A stretch of 64,000 bases of DNA from JANXAZ01 sp964504655 (GCA_964504655.1 CAZDFD010000001.1:58406-122405); one strand, 5' to 3'; shown: positions 52,084 through 60,539, counted from the first letter of the stretch. Numbers and translations: made by a program. Notes: generated by a model not told the origin, from the letters alone.

Positions 52084-52551
52084 CTAGTCGCGCAGCTTCT
52101 GGAGCGCGGCGATCACCTTCCGGCGCTCCTCGGGCGCGAGGCCCGTGATCGTCTTCTTGGTACCGGGCGCCCAGCGCGGCGGGTCGGCCAGGAACCGGTC
52201 GAGCTCCTCGACGCTCCAGGTGCCGCCCTTGCCGCGCAGGGCCGGAGAGTAGCCGTACCAGGCGAAGCGCGCCTTGGGGGCGTCGACGATGCCCCAGAGC
52301 GGCGGCGCCACGCGCAGCGGGCCGTCGCGGTCGAGCGAGTGGCAGGGCAGGCAGACGTCGACCGCCTCGCCGGTCCGCGCCGGCGCCGCGGCGTAGCGGA
52401 AGGCGGCCGGCTCCTCCGCCGGCGCGCGGCCGCTCCAGGCGGCGACCCGGGCGCGCAGCTCGGCCGGGGTGATCGCCCAGCCGACGGCCAAGAGAAGGCC
52501 GCTCGCCAGGAGCGCCAGGAGCCAGGAAGCCGCGCGCCCGCGCATCGCCAT
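52084..52551 (-). CDS. Membrane-anchored c-type cytochrome linked to the hydrogenase
   Basis: A 155-residue protein with an N-terminal membrane helix (about 9-27) and one class I cytochrome c domain: CLPCH at 67-71, then the NAPAxxY-like segment RVAPPLWGIVDAPKARFAWYGYS and the C-terminal helix. Where relatives have the axial methionine (PGTKM), this one reads PGTKKTITGL, and no Met occurs anywhere after the haem motif. Position between the maturation genes and the divergent structural operon suggests it takes electrons from, or regulates, the hydrogenase. I start at MAMRGRAASW. Confidence 0.85.
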   Translation of the reverse strand: MAMRGRAASWLLALLASGLLLAVGWAITPAELRARVAAWSGRAPAEEPAAFRYAAAPARTGEAVDVCLPCHSLDRDGPLRVAPPLWGIVDAPKARFAWYGYSPALRGKGGTWSVEELDRFLADPPRWAPGTKKTITGLAPEERRKVIAALQKLRD

Positions 52552-52635
52552 CCCTCCCCTCCCGCCGGCCCGGGTGGCGGCGGGTCGTTGCGTCAGCCTG
52601 CCGCATGGAGAATCCACGGTCGGATTCGGCTCGCC

Positions 52636-52649
52636 TTGATCTGAATCAA
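52636..52649. promoter_or_regulatory. FNR/FixK-type binding site between the hydrogenase operons
   Basis: TTGATCTGAATCAA is an exact match to the Crp/Fnr consensus TTGAT-N4-ATCAA. It lies in the 168-base gap between the cytochrome start and the small-subunit start, 70 bases upstream of the latter ATG and about 85 from the former. A class II position (-41.5) would put transcription starts near 52684 and 52601, so one site could serve both directions. FNR or FixK activation at low oxygen is known for hydrogenases in rhizobia and enterics. Confidence 0.85.
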
Positions 52650-52719
52650 GTCACGCATGCGACAGATGCGCTACGCGCATGTCTCGAGGGTCCGCGTCAG
52701 CGGAGCAGGAGGGGCGGCG

Positions 52720-53910
52720 ATGCAGGGAGCGCTCAATCGCGGGAGCCCGACCGAGGAAGCGGCGCTGATCGAGGCGATCCTGGCGCGCGGTGGCCTCCAG
52801 GAGGAGGTGCCGGGCCTGCCGGGGGTCGACCGGCGGCGGTTCCTCACCTTCTGCACGGGCGTGGCGGCGACGCTCGGCCTGCCGGGCGCGGCCGGGCTCG
52901 AGATCGCCCGGGCCGCGAGCGCGCCCAGTCGGCCCTCGGTGATCTGGCTGCATGGCCAGGAATGCACCGGCTGCACGGAATCGCTACTGCGTGCCTACCA
53001 CCCGACGCTCGAGACGCTGATCCTGGACGTCATCTCGCTCGACTACCACGAGACGCTGTCGACCGGCGCCGGCCACCAGGCCGAGGCCTACCTCAAGAAG
53101 ATCATGAAGGAGCAGCACGGCAAGTACGTGCTGGTCACCGAGGGGGCCACGCCCACCAAGGACGGCGGGGTCTACTGCATGATCGCCGGCCGGCCGCACG
53201 TCGAGCGGGTCCGGGAGGCCGCCGAGGGGGCCGCGGCCATCATCGCGATCGGCTCCTGCGCCTCCTACGGTGGCATCCAGGCGGCCGACCCGAACCCGAC
53301 CGGTGCCGTGCCCACCCACGAGGTGCTCGCCGGCAAGACGGTGATCAACGTCCCGGGCTGCCCGCCCAACCCCTACAATTTCCTCTCGACGGTTCTGCAC
53401 CTCCTCACCTTCGGCAAGCCGCCGGCGCTCGACGAGGAGGGCCGCCCGAAGTTCGCGTACGGCCGCCTGATCCACGAGAACTGCGAGCGCCGGCCGCACT
53501 TCGACGCCGGGCGATTCGCGCTCGAGTTCGGCGACGCCGGCCACCGCCAGGGCTTCTGCCTCTACAAGATCGGCTGCAAGGGCCCGGAGACCTACGCCAA
53601 CTGCCCGGCCATCGGCTTCAACGACGTGGGCTTCGGCGCCTGGCCCGTGGGCACCGGTCACCCCTGCTTCGGCTGCACCGAGAAGCACTCGGGCTTCAAC
53701 AAGCCGCTCCACGCCCTGGCCGAGGTCAAGACCTTCGCCCCGCCGACCGCGTTCCCGGAGGTGGGCGCGCGCAAGGGCGAGGGGGTCACCCCGGCGGCCG
53801 CCGCGATCGCCGCCGGTGCGATCGGTGTCGCGATCGGTGCGGCCGGCATGGCGATGGCGCGCATGCCGGCCCGCCCGGCCGAGGGCGAGGACGGCCGCGG
53901 CGCCGGCTGA
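52720..53910 (+). CDS. [NiFe]-hydrogenase small subunit (group 1c, HybO-like)
   Basis: Electron-transfer subunit of 396 residues, exported by Tat: DRRRFLTFC lies at 37-45. Proximal cluster ligands Cys82, Cys85, Cys180, Cys214; distal cluster His252, Cys255, Cys280, Cys286; medial [3Fe-4S] ligands Cys295, Cys316, Cys319 (HPCFGC). The two extra cysteines of oxygen-tolerant enzymes are Gly84 and Gly185 here, so the proximal cluster is the standard type. An Ala/Gly-rich C-terminal helix (about 365-385) should anchor it. The ATG follows AGGAGGGG. Confidence 0.97.
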   Translation: MQGALNRGSPTEEAALIEAILARGGLQEEVPGLPGVDRRRFLTFCTGVAATLGLPGAAGLEIARAASAPSRPSVIWLHGQECTGCTESLLRAYHPTLETLILDVISLDYHETLSTGAGHQAEAYLKKIMKEQHGKYVLVTEGATPTKDGGVYCMIAGRPHVERVREAAEGAAAIIAIGSCASYGGIQAADPNPTGAVPTHEVLAGKTVINVPGCPPNPYNFLSTVLHLLTFGKPPALDEEGRPKFAYGRLIHENCERRPHFDAGRFALEFGDAGHRQGFCLYKIGCKGPETYANCPAIGFNDVGFGAWPVGTGHPCFGCTEKHSGFNKPLHALAEVKTFAPPTAFPEVGARKGEGVTPAAAAIAAGAIGVAIGAAGMAMARMPARPAEGEDGRGAG

Positions 53911-53922
53911 GGGAGACGGCCC

Positions 53923-54936
53923 ATGACGGTCGATCGACGCGGGTTCCTCGGGGGCGCCTCGGCCGCTGGCGCCACGCTCGCGGCCACCGCCGGCGAGGCC
54001 CGGGGGGCGCTCCTGCGCGAGGCGAAGACGCTGCCGCCCGAGGCGGTCGGGATGCTCTACGATTCGACCCAGTGCATCGGCTGCCGGGCCTGCGTCGACG
54101 CCTGCAAGGAGGCCAACCAGGCGTTCGGCGCGGCGGTCGAGATCCCGGACCGGCACGCGGGGTGGAACGAGCGCACCTGGGACAGCCCCGAGGATCTCTC
54201 GGGCAGGACCTTCAACGTCATCAAGGCCTATCTGCACGGCACCCGGGCCAGCAAGGACGCGGTCGAGAACGGCTACGCCTTCGTCAAGCGGCACTGCCTC
54301 CATTGCATCGACCCGTCCTGCGTCTCGGTTTGCCCGGTCTCGGCGATGCGCAAGAACCCGCTGACCGGGATCGTCACCCACAACCCCGACGCCTGCATCG
54401 GCTGCCGCTACTGCGTCTATGGCTGCCCGTTCGGGGTGCCGCAGTTCCAGCTCGACGAGGCGTTCGGGCGGATCGGCAAGTGCCAGCTCTGCTACCACCT
54501 GCAGGCCGACGGCAAGATCCCGGCCTGCTGCGACGTCTGCCCCACGGGCGCCTCGCTGTTCGGCAGGGTCAGGGAGCTGCAGGCCGAGGCCGAGCGCCGC
54601 CTCGAGCTGAAGCCGGGCGAGGCCTACGCGTTCCCCCGCGGCCGGCTGGGGGACGATCGCCCGCCCAACCGCGCCGCTGTCGGCCGCTACGAGCCGGCGG
54701 TCTACGGGGTCAAGGAGGCCGGCGGCACGCAGGTCCGCTACCTCGCGGGCGTGCCGTTCGAGAAACTCGGCCTGCCCTCCGCCCCGGAGATCGCTCCGGC
54801 GCGGATGGCGGAGGGCATCCAGCACACCCTCTACAAGGGCATGATCGCGCCGCTCGTGCTGCTCGCAGGCCTGTTGGGCTTCGCCTGGCGGTCGTCGCGC
54901 GAGGAGGACGGCGGGCGGGCGGGGGAGGACCGCTGA
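53923..54936 (+). CDS. Hydrogenase ferredoxin-like subunit HybA
   Basis: Periplasmic electron carrier between the small subunit and HybB. The 337 residues start with a Tat signal (DRRGFLGG), followed by four [4Fe-4S] binding regions: QCIGCRACVDACKEAN, RHCLHCIDPSCVSVCP, ACIGCRYCVYGCPFG and KCQLCYHLQADGKIPACCDVCP. A C-terminal hydrophobic helix (about 303-322) anchors it, as in E. coli HybA. Its stop overlaps the hybB start (TGATG). Confidence 0.94.
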   Translation: MTVDRRGFLGGASAAGATLAATAGEARGALLREAKTLPPEAVGMLYDSTQCIGCRACVDACKEANQAFGAAVEIPDRHAGWNERTWDSPEDLSGRTFNVIKAYLHGTRASKDAVENGYAFVKRHCLHCIDPSCVSVCPVSAMRKNPLTGIVTHNPDACIGCRYCVYGCPFGVPQFQLDEAFGRIGKCQLCYHLQADGKIPACCDVCPTGASLFGRVRELQAEAERRLELKPGEAYAFPRGRLGDDRPPNRAAVGRYEPAVYGVKEAGGTQVRYLAGVPFEKLGLPSAPEIAPARMAEGIQHTLYKGMIAPLVLLAGLLGFAWRSSREEDGGRAGEDR

Positions 54937-56093
54937 TGGCGAGCTTCGCGCCGCTGCGGGAACGGGCGCTCACCCCGCCGGTCCTGGTCCTGGGCACGCT
55001 CGTGGCGATCGCCGCCTGGTTCATCGCCCAGCGCTTCCTCTACGGCCTCGGCTACGTCACCAACCTGAGCCCGGGCTACCCCTGGGGCATCTGGGTGGTG
55101 ATCGACATCGTGGTCGGCACCGCCTTCGGCTGCGGCGGTTTCGCCGTGGCGCTTCTGGTCTACATCTTCAACCGGCGCGAGTACCATCCCCTGGTCCGCT
55201 CGGCACTGCTCGGCGGCCTGTTCGGCTATTCGCTCGCCGGCATCTCGGTAATGATCGATCTGGGCCGCTACTGGCAGGCCTACAACCTTCTCCTGCCCTG
55301 GTACGCCCAGCCCAACTCGGTGATGTTCGAGGTGGCGCTGTGCGTCATGGCCTATGTGGCCGTGCTGGTGATCGAGTTTCTGCCGACGGTCACCGAGCGG
55401 CTCGGGCTCGCCCGCCTCGGCGAGCGGCTGCGCCGCTCGATGTTCCCGTTCGTGGCGCTGGGCGTGCTCCTGCCGACCATGCACCAGTCCTCGCTCGGCA
55501 CGGTGCTCGTGGCCCTGGGCGGCAAGATCTCGCCCTTGTGGCAGACCCAGTGGCTGCCGCTCCTGTTCCTGAGCTCCGCACTCGCCATGGGCTACGCCTT
55601 CGTGATCGTCGAATCGACGCTCGCCAGCCAAGGCTTCCGGCTCCCCTCCGAGGCCACGCTCCTGCAGCGGATCACCGGTGTGGCACTGTTCGTGCTGGGC
55701 CTGTTCCTGACGGTGCGGCTCGTCGACCTCGTGCAGCGCGGCACGCTCCATCTGGCGCTCGCCGGCACCGCCCAGGCCAACCTGTTCCTCCTCGAGACGG
55801 CGCTGTTCGTGGCGGCCTTCCTGCTCATGCTGGTGCCGTCGCTCAGGGCCGACCAGCGGCTCCTGTTCCTCGCGGGATGCCTGCTGCTCGCCGCCGGCTC
55901 GCTCTACCGGATCAACGCCTACCTCGTGGCCTACGAGCCCGGCCCCGGCTGGGTCTACTTCCCCTCGGCCTCGGAGCTGATGGTCACGCTCGGCTTCGTG
56001 GCGCTCCACATCCTCGGATACCTCGTGCTCGTAAAGTGGTTGCCGGTGCTGCCGGCGCGGCCGGCGCGGCCGATCAGGGAGGCCCGCCCATGA
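54936..56093 (+). CDS. Hydrogenase quinone-reactive membrane subunit HybB (NrfD/PsrC family)
   Basis: Integral membrane protein of 385 residues with about 9-10 helices. The NrfD/HybB features are visible in the segment after GYVTNLSPGYPWGIWVVIDIVVGTAFGCGGFAVALLVY, LGRYWQAYNLLLPWY and PTMHQSSLGTVLVALGGKISPLWQTQWLPLLF. No haem is bound in this family; electrons from HybA reduce quinone. This subunit places the enzyme with group 1c rather than the cytochrome-b-coupled HupC type. Confidence 0.94.
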   Translation: MASFAPLRERALTPPVLVLGTLVAIAAWFIAQRFLYGLGYVTNLSPGYPWGIWVVIDIVVGTAFGCGGFAVALLVYIFNRREYHPLVRSALLGGLFGYSLAGISVMIDLGRYWQAYNLLLPWYAQPNSVMFEVALCVMAYVAVLVIEFLPTVTERLGLARLGERLRRSMFPFVALGVLLPTMHQSSLGTVLVALGGKISPLWQTQWLPLLFLSSALAMGYAFVIVESTLASQGFRLPSEATLLQRITGVALFVLGLFLTVRLVDLVQRGTLHLALAGTAQANLFLLETALFVAAFLLMLVPSLRADQRLLFLAGCLLLAAGSLYRINAYLVAYEPGPGWVYFPSASELMVTLGFVALHILGYLVLVKWLPVLPARPARPIREARP

Positions 56094-57796
56094 CCCGGAT
56101 CGTCATCGACCCGATCACCCGGATCGAGGGGCATCTGCGGATCGACTGCGAGATCGACGGCGGCAAGGTCGCCAAGGCCTGGTCGTCGGGCACGATGTGG
56201 CGCGGCATCGAGCTGATCCTCAAGGGCCGCGACCCGCGCGAGGCCTGGATCTTCACCCAGCGCTTCTGCGGGGTGTGCACGACCGTGCACGCCATCGCCT
56301 CGGTGCGCGCGGTCGAGAACGCACTTCAGCTCGAAGTGCCGCTGAATGCCCAGTACATCCGCAACCTGATCGTGGCGGCGCACGCCATCCACGACCACAT
56401 CGTCCACTTCTATCACTTGGCGGCGCTGGATTGGGTCGACATCGTCTCGGCACTCTCGGCCGACGTCAAGGCGACCGCGCAGCTCGGGCAGAAGCTCTCG
56501 GGCTACAGCCACAACGACGAGGTCGAGGTCCGCCGGGTCCAGGACAAGCTCAAGGCGTTCGTGGGCTCGGGCCAGCTCGGCCCCTACGCCACCGGCTACT
56601 GGGGCCACCCGGCGATGAAGCTGCCGCCCGAGGTCAATCTTTTGGCTGCGACCCACTACGTCCAGGCGCTCGACGTGCAGCGCACCGCCAACAAGATCGT
56701 GGCGGTGCTGGGCTCGAAGACGCCGCACATCCAGAACCTCGCGGTCGGCGGGGTCGCCAACCCGATCAACCCGGACAGCCAGTCGACGCTCACCCTCGAG
56801 CGGCTCTACGCCATCAAAGGCTGGATCGACCAGCTCGACGAGTTCGTGAACGAGGCGATGCTGGTCGACGTGGCAGCGGTGGCGGCGCTCTACGCCGAGT
56901 GGGCCGGCTACGGCGCCGGGGTCACCAACTATCTCTCGGTGCCCGACCTGCCGCTCGACACCAAGGGCACCAAGTTCGCGCTGCCCGGCGGCTACGTGCC
57001 GAAGGGCGACGTCGCTGGCTTCAAGCCGATCACGAGCTACCAGGACGGCTACTTCGAGAAGGGGGTCAAGGAGAGCGTCAAGCACGCCTGGTACCGCTAC
57101 GAGGGCGGCGACCAGGCCCGCCATCCCTGGGACGGCCAGACCAACCCGAGCTACGCGCCCTTCGCCGAGGACGGCAAGTACTCCTGGATCAAGGCGCCGA
57201 CCTTCTACGACGAGCGCGCCCAGGTGGGCCCGCTCGCCAACGTCCTCGCGATGTACGCGGCCGGCCACGAGCCGACCCGGCGGCACACCGATCGGCTGTT
57301 GAAGATCGCCTCGGCGGTGGCCGGCAGCGAGATCCCGCTCGCGGCACTGCACTCGACGATCGGCCGGATCGGCGCGCGGGCGGTGCGCTGCTCGGTCATG
57401 CTCGACGCGCTCAAGGAGCAGTGGGAGCTCCTGATCGCCAACATCGCCAAGGGCGACTTCGCGACCTTCAACCGACCGGTGTTTCCCAAGGGCGAGATTC
57501 GCGGCTTCGGCTACCACGAGGCGCCGCGCGGCATGCTCTCACACTGGGTGGTGATCAGGGACGGCCGGATCGAGAACTACCAGGCGGTGGTGCCGTCGAC
57601 CTGGAACGCCGGTCCGCGCGACGACGGCGACCGACCCGGGCCCTACGAGGCCTCGCTGGTCGCCAACCCGGTGGCCGACCCGGAGAAGCCGCTCGAGGTG
57701 CTGCGCACCGTGCACTCCTTCGACCCGTGCATCGCCTGCGCGATCCACATGGCCGACCGCGAGCGGCGGCCGATCGTCCAGGTGCGGGCGTTCTGA
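56090..57796 (+). CDS. [NiFe]-hydrogenase large subunit (HybC-like)
   Basis: Catalytic subunit of 568 residues that binds the NiFe(CN)2CO site. The L1 motif RFCGVC gives Cys60 and Cys63, and the C-terminal DPCIACAIH gives Cys547 and Cys550 with His553. A 15-residue extension after His553 (MADRERRPIVQVRAF) should be removed by the HybD protease once nickel is in. The N-terminal VIDPITRIEGHLRI is canonical. It has no signal peptide and rides with the small subunit through Tat. The ATG overlaps the hybB stop. Confidence 0.98.
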   Translation: MTRIVIDPITRIEGHLRIDCEIDGGKVAKAWSSGTMWRGIELILKGRDPREAWIFTQRFCGVCTTVHAIASVRAVENALQLEVPLNAQYIRNLIVAAHAIHDHIVHFYHLAALDWVDIVSALSADVKATAQLGQKLSGYSHNDEVEVRRVQDKLKAFVGSGQLGPYATGYWGHPAMKLPPEVNLLAATHYVQALDVQRTANKIVAVLGSKTPHIQNLAVGGVANPINPDSQSTLTLERLYAIKGWIDQLDEFVNEAMLVDVAAVAALYAEWAGYGAGVTNYLSVPDLPLDTKGTKFALPGGYVPKGDVAGFKPITSYQDGYFEKGVKESVKHAWYRYEGGDQARHPWDGQTNPSYAPFAEDGKYSWIKAPTFYDERAQVGPLANVLAMYAAGHEPTRRHTDRLLKIASAVAGSEIPLAALHSTIGRIGARAVRCSVMLDALKEQWELLIANIAKGDFATFNRPVFPKGEIRGFGYHEAPRGMLSHWVVIRDGRIENYQAVVPSTWNAGPRDDGDRPGPYEASLVANPVADPEKPLEVLRTVHSFDPCIACAIHMADRERRPIVQVRAF

Positions 57797-57811
57797 GGAG
57801 CGGGACGGGAC

Positions 57812-58294
57812 GTGCGCACCACCGTGCTCGGACTGGGCAATGTCCTCCTCTCCGACGAGGGCGTGGGCGTGCGGGTGGTCGAAGCGGCCGAGGCACGGCT
57901 CGGGCCGCTCGAGGGGGTGAGCTTCCTCGACGGCGGCACCTCGACGATGGAGCTCCTGGACCAGCTCGTGGGCGTCGACGCGCTCGTCGTCGTCGACGCG
58001 CTCCGCGGCGAGGAGCCGCCAGGCACCATCGTCCGGCTCGAGGGCGCGGAACTCGTGGCTTTCTTCCAGCGCACCCGGCTGTCGCCGCACCAGCTCGGGC
58101 TGTCCGACCTCCTGGCGGCGCTCGAACTCCTGGACGCCCGGCCGCGCGAGCTCGTGCTGATCGGCATCGTGCCGGCGAGCCTCGAGCACGGAATCGAGCT
58201 GACGCCGGCGGTCGCGGCGGCGGTGGTCCCGGCGCTCCGCCTCCTCGAGGCCGAGCTCGACCGGCTCGGGCACCACCCGGCGCTGGCCGCCTGA
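57812..58294 (+). CDS. hybD: Hydrogenase maturation endopeptidase HybD
   Basis: Nickel-dependent protease that trims the large-subunit C-terminus. The 160-residue product has GLGNVLLSDEGVG with Glu16, Asp62 in VVVDALRG and His93 in SPHQLGL, the same three nickel-sensing residues and positions as E. coli HybD. It starts with GTG 15 bases after the large subunit and is followed by a HypC-type gene. Confidence 0.96.
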   Translation: MRTTVLGLGNVLLSDEGVGVRVVEAAEARLGPLEGVSFLDGGTSTMELLDQLVGVDALVVVDALRGEEPPGTIVRLEGAELVAFFQRTRLSPHQLGLSDLLAALELLDARPRELVLIGIVPASLEHGIELTPAVAAAVVPALRLLEAELDRLGHHPALAA

Positions 58295-58295
58295 G

Positions 58296-58538
58296 ATGTG
58301 CCTCGTGGTCCCCTGCCGGGTGGTCGAGGTCAGCGGCGCCTCGGCCACGGTCGAGCGGCTGGGCGAGCGGCTCGAGGTGAGCCTCGTCCTGCTCGACGGC
58401 CCGGTCGAGCCCGGCGCCTGGCTCGCGGTGCAGGCGCAGCGGCTGGCGGTGGCGCGGATGGACGAGGTCGACGCCCGCGAGCACTTGGCGCTACTCGACC
58501 GGCTGGCCCGCCTCAAGCCCATGGAGGTGGAGGCTTGA
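58296..58538 (+). CDS. HypC/HupF-family hydrogenase chaperone (second copy)
   Basis: 80 residues beginning MCLVVPCRVVEV with the chaperone Cys2. The body is shorter on similarity to HypC at 47351-47593 than expected for a recent duplication, so it is more likely a dedicated HupF/HybG-type chaperone of the large subunit. It has an additional Cys7 in place of a small residue. It overlaps hybE by TTGA and follows hybD by one base. Confidence 0.88.
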   Translation: MCLVVPCRVVEVSGASATVERLGERLEVSLVLLDGPVEPGAWLAVQAQRLAVARMDEVDAREHLALLDRLARLKPMEVEA

Positions 58539-59038
58539 GCGCGGACCGTCTGACGCCCCGGGTGGCCGAGCTCGTGGCCAGGTTCGAGGCGATCGGTCGC
58601 GAGGTGATGCGCGAGCTGCCGATCTACAACCCGGCGCTCGAGGTCGAGGCGATCGGCTTCCGCCCCTGGGCCGAGGGCCGGCGCCCCTTCGGCGAGGGCT
58701 GGCTGGGGGTACTCGTGACGCCCTGGTTCATGAACGCCATCCTGCTGCCCGAGCGGCCCGAGCCGATCGACTGGAGCCGCGTCGGGCGGAGCGTCGAGGT
58801 GGCGCTGCCCGCCGGGCCGCGGACGATGATGATCGGCGCCGACGAGGCGATCGGCGCCTATCTCATGCTGTCGCTGCACTCGCCCATGGACCAGTTCAAG
58901 CACCAGCCGCAGGCCCGCTCGGAGGCGATGCGGCAGATCCTGGCGCTGACCACGCCGCCGCAGCCGCCCGACGCGGCGCCGGCCGAGCCCACGGTGGCGA
59001 GCCGGCGATCGTTGCTCGGGGGCGGCCGCCCGGCCTGA
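58535..59038 (+). CDS. hybE: [NiFe]-hydrogenase assembly chaperone HybE (HupJ-like)
   Basis: Chaperone of 167 residues thought to coordinate subunit maturation before Tat export. Family motifs are RMRELPIYNPALEVEAIGFRP-like (here EVMRELPIYNPALEVEAIGF), LGVLVTPWFMNAILLP and SLHSPMDQFKHQPQARSEAMRQ. The start is a TTG overlapping the preceding TGA, with GGAGGTGGAGG just upstream. No rubredoxin domain is fused. Last gene of the structural operon. Confidence 0.92.
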   Translation: MSADRLTPRVAELVARFEAIGREVMRELPIYNPALEVEAIGFRPWAEGRRPFGEGWLGVLVTPWFMNAILLPERPEPIDWSRVGRSVEVALPAGPRTMMIGADEAIGAYLMLSLHSPMDQFKHQPQARSEAMRQILALTTPPQPPDAAPAEPTVASRRSLLGGGRPA

Positions 59039-59044
59039 GGCGGC

Positions 59045-59758
59045 TCAGCGCAGCAGGCCGTCCGGCACGAGGCGACGGACCGGCACCGCAACGCCCACCC
59101 GCCTGCCCTCGTGCAGGATGCTTCCCAGATGCACCGCCACGACGCTCCAGCCCGTGGCCGCGGGGACCAGGAGCGGCGCGCCCGAGAGGCCCTGGCTCGC
59201 GACGCAGCCGTGCAGCACCAGCCCCGGTCGGGCGCCGGGCGCCTCGACCGGGCAGGGCGCCATGCGCACCGGCAGATGCGGGCGGTCCTGGGCGTAGCCC
59301 AGGAGCTGGGCGCCGTCGCCCCGGCCGCCGGCACGGGCTGGCCAGCCGACCGCGAGCGGCTGCAGGAGGTCGAGGTCGAGAAGCGCCCGCTCGAGCCGCA
59401 GCACCGCCCAGTCGGCCTCGAGGCGGGTCGGCAGCCCGTCGCGGTCGAAGGCCAGGTCGGGCGCCAAGCGGAAGCCGGTGGCGCGGGCGTGTGCCACCCA
59501 CGCCCCGCGCCGCCAGCCGGCCACGAAGTGGACCTCGTCCGGCGCGTAGATCCTGCCCTGGCGCGGATGGCGCAGGCAGTGCGCGGCGGTGAGCACCTCG
59601 GCCGGGCCGACCAGCGTGCCGGTGCAGAAGCCGTGCGGGACGTTGACCCGGCCGATCGCGTTCCAGGCGAAGGCGGGCTCGAGCGCCTCGGGCGCGGCCG
59701 CCACCGGCCCGCCCCAGACGAGCGACAGGGCCACGAGGAACGCGCGGGCGGTCCTCAT
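59045..59758 (-). CDS. Secreted trypsin-like serine protease
   Basis: A 237-residue exported protein with signal peptide (residues 1-22, ending VAAAP) and an S1-type protease domain. The triad is His60 in VLTAAHC, Asp116 in EADWAVLRL and Ser192 in SQGLSGAPLL; the last replaces the usual GDSGGP, as in some bacterial glutamyl-endopeptidase-like members. Four Cys probably form two disulfides. It converges on hybE 6 bases away and is unrelated to the hydrogenase as far as the sequence shows. Confidence 0.88.
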   Translation of the reverse strand: MRTARAFLVALSLVWGGPVAAAPEALEPAFAWNAIGRVNVPHGFCTGTLVGPAEVLTAAHCLRHPRQGRIYAPDEVHFVAGWRRGAWVAHARATGFRLAPDLAFDRDGLPTRLEADWAVLRLERALLDLDLLQPLAVGWPARAGGRGDGAQLLGYAQDRPHLPVRMAPCPVEAPGARPGLVLHGCVASQGLSGAPLLVPAATGWSVVAVHLGSILHEGRRVGVAVPVRRLVPDGLLR

Positions 59759-59864
59759 GCGAGACGGTTGCGGCGGCTCATGGCGCGACGCAGCATGGCG
59801 CCCGGGCGCAGGGCAGGCAAGCCGGGCACCGCGGGTCGGCCGAGCGCGGGCCGAGGGAGGACCG

Positions 59865-60539
59865 ATGGGCTTCAGGCTGTGGTGGTCGCGGGGCACCGGC
59901 GCCTGGGCGCCGCAGCTCTGCCTGGAGGAGGCGGGCGCCGCTTACGAGCGGATCCCGACCGACACCCGCTCGGGCGCCCACAGAGAGGCCGCCTATCTGG
60001 CGGTCAACCCCTTGGGGCAGGTCCCGGCCCTGGCGCTGCCCGACGGCACGCTGATGACCGAGAGTGCCGCCATGGTGCTGCACTTGGCCGACCTGTTCCC
60101 CGAGGCTGGACTCATGCCGCCCGCGGGCAGCCCGGAGCGGGCGGTGGCGCTGCGCTGGCTGCTGATCGGGGCGAGCGCCCTCTACCCGGCACTCCTGCGC
60201 TACTGGTACGCCGAGCGTCACACCAGCGACCCGGCCGGCGTGCCCGGGATCAAGGAGGCGGCGCTCGCCGAGGTCGAGCGGTTGCTCGGCCTCGTCGACG
60301 GCGCGCTCCAGCCGGGCCCCTGGATCCTCGGCGAGCGCTTCTGCGCCACCGACTACTACCTCTTCATGCTCGGCCTCTGGCACCCGGCCCGCCAGGGCGT
60401 TCTCGAGCGTTTTCCCCGGCTCGGGCGGCTGATGCGGGCGGCCCGCGCCCGGCCAGCGGTCGAGCGGCTCTGGGCCCAGCACTACCCGATCGAGGGGGGC
60501 CATCCCTGGTCGACCTGGACCGTCTCGCGGGCTTCCTGA
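59865..60539 (+). CDS. Glutathione S-transferase family protein
   Basis: A 224-residue cytosolic protein with an N-terminal thioredoxin-like domain (FRLWWSRGTGAWAPQLCLEEAG, then NPLGQVPALALPDGTLMTESAAMVLHLAD with the glutathione-binding Pro and Glu-Ser) and a C-terminal all-helical domain. The usual catalytic Ser/Tyr region has SRGTGAWAP. Substrate unknown. The ATG follows GAGGGAGG. Its stop TGA overlaps a CTG that is the best start for the next gene. Confidence 0.88.
   Translation: MGFRLWWSRGTGAWAPQLCLEEAGAAYERIPTDTRSGAHREAAYLAVNPLGQVPALALPDGTLMTESAAMVLHLADLFPEAGLMPPAGSPERAVALRWLLIGASALYPALLRYWYAERHTSDPAGVPGIKEAALAEVERLLGLVDGALQPGPWILGERFCATDYYLFMLGLWHPARQGVLERFPRLGRLMRAARARPAVERLWAQHYPIEGGHPWSTWTVSRAS

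Noticed and set aside
52720..53910. An oxygen-tolerant group 1d hydrogenase
   Set aside because: Both supernumerary proximal-cluster cysteines are glycine, and the operon has hybA/hybB-type partners rather than a cytochrome b subunit.
59045..59758. The serine protease as part of hydrogenase maturation
   Set aside because: It has a secretion signal and trypsin-like triad and lies on the opposite strand; HybD is the expected maturation protease.
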